DNA from: Janthinobacterium lividum
Lineage (GTDB): Bacteria > Pseudomonadota > Gammaproteobacteria > Burkholderiales > Burkholderiaceae_D
NCBI GenBank assembly: GCA_945864765.1
Contig: CAMBDR010000107.1
Location: 1-9,385 of the forward strand
Direction: 5' to 3'
Length of the DNA: 9,385 bases
In this document: positions 5,948 to 9,385 of the stretch, piece after piece
How the letters are laid out: each line of letters starts with the position of its first letter
Position numbering within the stretch: the stretch's first letter is position 1
Notes under the pieces: generated by a model
What the model was told of the DNA's origin: nothing
Database searches by the model: none
What the model saw: the letters and a program-made list of their open reading frames with translations, nothing else
Program-made: the position numbers and the translations under genes

Positions 5948-7486
5948 TATCGGTGCTACCCGTGGAAAACGAAGTGTAAATTGCGCCCCTTGGCCTAATT
6001 GACTACTCACAGCAATCGTACCGCCAAATTGCTTTACAACCAAGTTAAATACAATATTCAATCCCAATCCAGTACCACCTTGTGCTCTTTGTGTGGTAAA
6101 AAATGGATCGAAGACCTTGTCCAAAAACTCTTCTGGAATACCTTTGCCATTATCTGCAAATTGTAACTCAATACTATCATCTATGGCCTTAACCGTAATT
6201 CTGATCTCACCAATTTCATCAGGATCAAATGCATGCGCCAGGCAATTCATTGTCAAATTGGTCAATACCTGAGCAAACGAGCCCGGGTATCCATCCACCA
6301 TCACATTCTCAGGACTATCAACAATAATTGTGACTCTGGATTGGCGCAAACGAGGTTGCAAACTGACAATAATTTCTTCGATATACTCCTTCATACCAAA
6401 GCGTCGCCGCGCTTCGCTGGCTTGATCGGCAGAAACCTGTTTGAAGCTTTGAATCAACTGGGCCGCGCGATTAGCATTGGTTAAAATCAAACGGCTGCTT
6501 TCATTCGCCGTTTCGAGATAAGTCAGGATATCCGATTTCTTGATCGCGCCCATATTCATGATCACCAATACCTGCTCGGTGGCTTCCCGCAACACCGAGG
6601 CACTGGTCATAGTGATGCCAACCGGGGTATTAATTTCATGTGCCACGCCCGCAACCAAGCTGCCCAATGAAGCCAGGCGTTCGGCTTGCAATAAAGAATC
6701 CTGTGCCTGACGCAAATCCTGGTAGGCTTGAATGGTTTGCTGCTCCGAACTATGGGCTTGCGCTTCGGCTGCGCGCGTATGTTCAATAATTGACTTTAAC
6801 TTCCTTTGGATGCGGTTAAATCCAAGAATCACCTCGCCAAATTCATCGAAGCGGTTTTCGGGCAATTCACCCACTTCATCGGTTTCCCGAATCGCCAGAT
6901 CAAACAAGGCAGTACGCAATTGCTTTAGCGGCTCAAACACCATGCGCAAGCTCAGCGATAGAATGCCGACCAAAGACAAATCAAGCACCAAAATTTCAAT
7001 TAATTTACGCGTCAACTCCGAGCGCAAGATCTCATCGATTTGCGCTCGACTAAAATTAATCACCACCCGCCCTACCGGGGCAGGTTTAACATTCACATTT
7101 TCATTGAGCGTGCTGCGAAACATTAATGTTGCTTCCACCGGGAACCCATCAAGCGTTGAACTGGACGAGGCTGTTGCTATTTCACCACTCGGCAAGCGGA
7201 TTTTTCCAGTGAACAAACCGATATTGGCATCATAGACGCGTATCCCCAACACTTCGGATGGCCGCATTTCGGCTTCCAGAATGCTGCCAACTTTCGCTTT
7301 GTCCAAATCCCACAACGCCGAGGGCAAGCTGATTCCCAAGCGCGAGATGATGCCTTGACGCAATAGTCTATTGCGCTCTTCCAGATCATTACGAAGTTTA
7401 TATTGCGAATAAGTCCCAGAAATCGCCAATACCACGGTAATGATTACGACAAATAAGACCTTTAACCGGAACTGTATTCCCCGCAT
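5945..7486 (-). CDS. Membrane sensor histidine kinase
   Basis: A 513-residue protein. The ATG at 7484-7486 is chosen over a GTG at 7507 because a strong GGGAGG (7493-7498) lies six bases before it. A first membrane helix (about residues 6-26, LKVLFVVIITVVLAISG) and a second (about 161-183) enclose an extracytoplasmic domain of about 135 residues with the stretch LPSALWDLDK. A HAMP-like segment follows (about 184-233), then a Gln- and Ala-rich coiled coil (about 236-271). The H-box has phospho-accepting His283 in GVAHEINTP, the N-box Asn414 in NLTMNC, the G1 box Asp445 in ADNGKGIP, the F-box DPFFTT, and the G2 box GGTGLGLNIV. All catalytic boxes are intact, so it should be active. The signal sensed is unknown. 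It is first in the signalling cluster and probably phosphorylates the HD-GYP regulator made from the next gene. Confidence 0.93.
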   Translation of the reverse strand: MRGIQFRLKVLFVVIITVVLAISGTYSQYKLRNDLEERNRLLRQGIISRLGISLPSALWDLDKAKVGSILEAEMRPSEVLGIRVYDANIGLFTGKIRLPSGEIATASSSSTLDGFPVEATLMFRSTLNENVNVKPAPVGRVVINFSRAQIDEILRSELTRKLIEILVLDLSLVGILSLSLRMVFEPLKQLRTALFDLAIRETDEVGELPENRFDEFGEVILGFNRIQRKLKSIIEHTRAAEAQAHSSEQQTIQAYQDLRQAQDSLLQAERLASLGSLVAGVAHEINTPVGITMTSASVLREATEQVLVIMNMGAIKKSDILTYLETANESSRLILTNANRAAQLIQSFKQVSADQASEARRRFGMKEYIEEIIVSLQPRLRQSRVTIIVDSPENVMVDGYPGSFAQVLTNLTMNCLAHAFDPDEIGEIRITVKAIDDSIELQFADNGKGIPEEFLDKVFDPFFTTQRAQGGTGLGLNIVFNLVVKQFGGTIAVSSQLGQGAQFTLRFPRVAPI

Positions 7487-7492
7487 GCGATA

Positions 7493-7498
7493 CCTCCC
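7493..7498 (-). promoter_or_regulatory. Ribosome binding site that fixes the kinase start
   Basis: On the minus strand GGGAGG lies six bases before the ATG at 7484-7486. This strong match to the anti-Shine-Dalgarno sequence makes that ATG much more likely than the GTG at 7505-7507, which would place this site inside the coding region. Confidence 0.85.
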
Positions 7499-7505
7499 TG
7501 ACGAC

Positions 7506-7511
7506 ACTATA
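7506..7511 (-). promoter_or_regulatory. Possible -10 box for the kinase operon
   Basis: TATAGT (five of six consensus) on the minus strand lies 20 bases before the kinase ATG. Transcription starting near 7499 would leave a leader of about 13 bases, just enough for the ribosome binding site. No good -35 box is seen 16 to 18 bases upstream (GCATTT is the closest), so an activator or another promoter may be involved. Confidence 0.3.
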
Positions 7512-7630
7512 CTGCCAAGTGAGCATTAAATGCGCACCAAATGCAAGGCAATGCAGATATTACCTGCAGCAAGCGACGAATGCGCGCAATCCGGGCCAAA
7601 GCCGCACAATTTCTACCACACCGCCAACAC

Positions 7631-7644
7631 TTGATATATGTCAA
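7631..7644 (+). promoter_or_regulatory. FNR/Anr-type binding site upstream of the HemN-like gene
   Basis: TTGATATATGTCAA matches the FNR consensus TTGAT-N4-ATCAA at nine of ten fixed positions. It lies inside a longer inverted repeat, ACTTGA-N6-TCAAGT, and is flanked by CCGCCA at 7621-7626 and TGGCGG at 7655-7660. Its centre is about 41 bases before the predicted transcript start (near 7679), the position of class II activator sites that work by contacting RNA polymerase. The neighbouring Fnr-family gene at 8929-9385 is the likely regulator. Confidence 0.88.
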
Positions 7645-7665
7645 GTTATTAACGTGGCGGCTGTT

Positions 7666-7671
7666 TATACT
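7666..7671 (+). promoter_or_regulatory. -10 box of the HemN-like gene
   Basis: TATACT (five of six consensus) lies 22 bases after the FNR box, with a start predicted near 7678-7679. No separate -35 box is visible, which is normal for class II FNR-dependent promoters. This start lies after the upstream ATG at 7519, so the coding region must begin at the later ATG at 7720. Confidence 0.75.
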
Positions 7672-7719
7672 GTCGCAGTATTGATCAATTTCTTTTTCTG
7701 CCAATTTGGAGCCTTATTC

Positions 7720-8937
7720 ATGACCGTTTCAAGCCAGATAGCCAACCCAAGCTTGACGCCGCTTGAACTTGATGCGCAATCTTTGGCGCAACTTGATCCC
7801 CTTTGTGGCAACTACCTGCTTTACCCCAGACCAGAAAAATTCTTGCCCTATGCCAGGCAAGACGACTACTTGCAAGCGGCCAAACGCGGCGCATCGTATT
7901 CAGCCAGCCTGAGCCTGGATTTGGGAGGTAGCCAGCAGCTGTTTGCCACTCGCCTGGAACAAGAGATCGCGCTGCAAGGGCAAGTCGTGGGCAAATTATT
8001 TCGGATTCATCATTTACAATTTCGTGGGCACAGTGTATGCGAAGCGACGTTAAGCACACTGCTCCACTGTGTACGCAAGCATTTTAGTTTACTGCCCAAT
8101 TGCGAATTGGGGCTCATGCTGGCACTGGCCGACTTACCCGGCACCGATCTGGCCCATTGGGGCGCGCATGGTTTTCGCCAGTTGCAGCTCAGCGTGCAAG
8201 CAGACGAGCCAATGCAAGGCCTTGCCACCGTGCTTGCCCTGGCGCGCCAACATCGGTTTGACGCGATCCGCATTAATCTGTGCTTCGGATCAAAGCAACA
8301 ACCCTTGCTCGCGTTGGCGCGCAGCTTAAACGCCATTATTGCCAGCGAGCCGGATCAAATTGCCCTCAGTCCAAACGCACCCAACCATGAACACCTGTGT
8401 TGGTGCATTAAACGCTTGCATGCGGCTGGCTACTATTATTTGGGCGCATATTTCTTTACCAAAGCGCAAAATGCCTTGGTTCGCGCCAAGCGACAAGGGC
8501 GTTTGCACCGCGATTTACAGGGCTACACCACGCAAAATAGCAACAATCATATTGGCTGCGGCCTTGGCGCAACCAGTAGCCTGGGAAATTATTACTTCCA
8601 AAATACCAATCAAACCGATATTTACCAGCATGCTTTGATGAACAACAGCTTGCCGTTAGCCCGCAGCCTAAGTTTAAACATGGATGACTTATTACGCCGC
8701 ATCGTCATACAACTCTTGATTTGCCAATTTGAGCTATCAATTCAAGCCTTGGAATTGAGTTATCCGATTCGATTCCAGCATTATTTCGCCAATGAATTAA
8801 TTCAATTGCAAGATATGGCGCAACGAGGTTGGATTTCCATCGAACCGGAACAATTACAGGTTATGCAAAAAGGAGAGCTATTCATCTATCAAATTTGCGC
8901 CATCTTTGATCGCTACCACGAACCATCGCTACGCTGA
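7720..8937 (+). CDS. HemN-like protein lacking the radical-SAM cluster motif (probable pseudoenzyme)
   Basis: A 405-residue homologue of oxygen-independent coproporphyrinogen III oxidase (E. coli HemN has 457). The ATG at 7720 has GGAG eight bases upstream and follows the FNR-driven promoter. Matches to HemN recalled from memory run along the protein: NYLLYP (31-36) for the YTSYP motif, LEQEI (79-83), LQLSVQ (155-160) for LSMGVQ, LHRDLQGYTTQ (262-272), then the HemN C-terminal domain to about 400 (MDDLLRRIVIQLLIC). What is missing is the active site. E. coli has YVH then CX3CX2C at residues 56-71; here LSL is followed at once by DLGGSQQLFATRLEQEI, a gap of about 25 residues. GGGTP has become FRGHSV (101-106), and the VDPRE segment is not kept. 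Ten cysteines remain, none in CX3CX2C spacing. It is unlikely to bind a 4Fe-4S cluster or perform radical chemistry; a heme-related binding or regulatory role is only a guess. Confidence 0.85.
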   Translation: MTVSSQIANPSLTPLELDAQSLAQLDPLCGNYLLYPRPEKFLPYARQDDYLQAAKRGASYSASLSLDLGGSQQLFATRLEQEIALQGQVVGKLFRIHHLQFRGHSVCEATLSTLLHCVRKHFSLLPNCELGLMLALADLPGTDLAHWGAHGFRQLQLSVQADEPMQGLATVLALARQHRFDAIRINLCFGSKQQPLLALARSLNAIIASEPDQIALSPNAPNHEHLCWCIKRLHAAGYYYLGAYFFTKAQNALVRAKRQGRLHRDLQGYTTQNSNNHIGCGLGATSSLGNYYFQNTNQTDIYQHALMNNSLPLARSLSLNMDDLLRRIVIQLLICQFELSIQALELSYPIRFQHYFANELIQLQDMAQRGWISIEPEQLQVMQKGELFIYQICAIFDRYHEPSLR

Positions 8938-9385
8938 AGCACATGACCCATTGTCCCCCCCGGTCGCCAGCAATCGCAAGCTAACCAGGTCAATGAGTTC
9001 AATTTCACGATTATCCACCCGTATCCAACCTTGTTTTTTAAATTTTGACAACAATCGGCTAATGCTTTCAATGGTCAGGCCCAAATAATTGCCAATTTCT
9101 TCGCGCGACATGCGCAATTGAAAACAAGTGGTGGAATAGCCTCGTATGGCATAACGGGTCGATAAGTTGATCAGGAACGCGGCCAAACGACAATCTGCGC
9201 GCATATTCCCCAGCAGCAACATGGCGCTTTGTTCACGCGTGATTTCCTGGCTCATGATTCGATGAAAATGACGCAGCAAAGATGGCACTTTACCAAACAA
9301 TTCTTCAAGTCGCAAAAAAGGAATTTCGCAAACTTCACTATCTTCCAATGCCACGGCATCACATTGATGAAAATCGTTACTGATC
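8929..9385 (-). CDS. Fnr/Crp-family transcription regulator, C-terminal part (5' end outside the window)
   Basis: The frame is open to the right edge, so the start and the N-terminal sensor part lie outside. The visible 151 residues contain the end of the cyclic-nucleotide-like domain (DSEVCEIPF, very close to E. coli FNR MVCEIPF), the dimerisation helix (about LLRHFHRIMSQEI to NMRADCRLAAFLINLS) and a Crp-type helix-turn-helix (MSREEIGNYLGLTIESISRL). The recognition helix keeps Glu, Ser and Arg in ESISR, the residues by which FNR and Anr read TTGAT half-sites; this fits the box at 7631-7644. The oxygen-sensing cysteines, if present, would be outside the window, so oxygen sensing is inferred from family and target. 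Its 3' end overlaps that of the HemN-like gene by nine bases (8929-8937), tail to tail. Confidence 0.9.
   Translation of the reverse strand, partial: ISNDFHQCDAVALEDSEVCEIPFLRLEELFGKVPSLLRHFHRIMSQEITREQSAMLLLGNMRADCRLAAFLINLSTRYAIRGYSTTCFQLRMSREEIGNYLGLTIESISRLLSKFKKQGWIRVDNREIELIDLVSLRLLATGGDNGSCASA

Noticed and set aside
7487..7507. GTG start for the histidine kinase at 7507
   Set aside because: It would place the strong GGGAGG site inside the coding region; the ATG at 7486 is correctly spaced from it.
7487..7630. Sigma54 promoter for the kinase operon
   Set aside because: TTGGCAG and TTTGGCCC stretches were checked, but neither has the GG and GC pair at the required ten-base spacing.
7519..7719. 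Upstream extension of the HemN-like frame to an ATG at 7519 (67 more residues)
   Set aside because: The FNR box and the TATACT -10 box lie inside it, the extra residues do not resemble HemN, and the ATG at 7720 has its own GGAG site.
7880..7960. A frameshift hiding the missing CX3CX2C motif
   Set aside because: The other two forward frames reach stop codons in this stretch and show no CX3CX2C; the annotated frame continues to match HemN on both sides.

Overview
The window looks like chromosomal DNA from a proteobacterium, most likely a betaproteobacterium. The pointers are the tRNA-Tyr, tRNA-Gly, tRNA-Thr, tuf order (like the E. coli tufB operon without its first tRNA), an EF-Tu that begins MAKSKFER, an Fnr-type regulator lying beside a hemN-type gene, and a strong sigma70 promoter. 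Species cannot be settled from this sequence.

Layout. From 1 to about 550, on the minus strand, is a tRNA operon: promoter at 519-547, tRNA-Tyr(GTA), tRNA-Gly(TCC), tRNA-Thr(GGT), then the first 11 codons of tuf running off the left edge. From 741 to 7486, also on the minus strand, are four signalling genes, transcribed in this order: membrane histidine kinase, response regulator with REC, DUF3369-like and HD-GYP domains (predicted cyclic-di-GMP phosphodiesterase), response regulator with REC and TPR repeats, and an HDOD protein with a GAF-like C-terminus. The first two are coupled, because the kinase stop codon lies inside the ribosome binding site of the HD-GYP gene. The other two follow after gaps of 193 and about 107 bases. 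From 7487 to 7719 is a divergent control region with a near-perfect FNR/Anr box. From 7720 to 8937, on the plus strand, is a HemN (oxygen-independent coproporphyrinogen III oxidase) homologue. From 8929 to the right edge, on the minus strand, is the C-terminal part of an Fnr-family regulator that meets the HemN-like gene tail to tail with a 9-base overlap.

How they fit. The Fnr-like protein keeps the recognition-helix residues that read TTGAT half-sites, and such a site sits about 41.5 bases before the predicted transcript start of the HemN-like gene. The HemN-like gene is therefore probably switched on when oxygen is low. The four signalling genes plausibly form a phosphorelay feeding cyclic-di-GMP turnover and protein-interaction outputs.

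Most interesting: the HemN homologue keeps the HemN fold landmarks and its C-terminal domain but has lost the whole radical-SAM CX3CX2C cluster segment, the GGGTP SAM-binding motif and other active-site residues, while keeping an intact reading frame, ribosome binding site and FNR-type promoter. It looks like a maintained anaerobic pseudoenzyme. Other points: a receiver domain with Glu at the phospho-acceptor position, and short tandem repeats in three intergenic positions.
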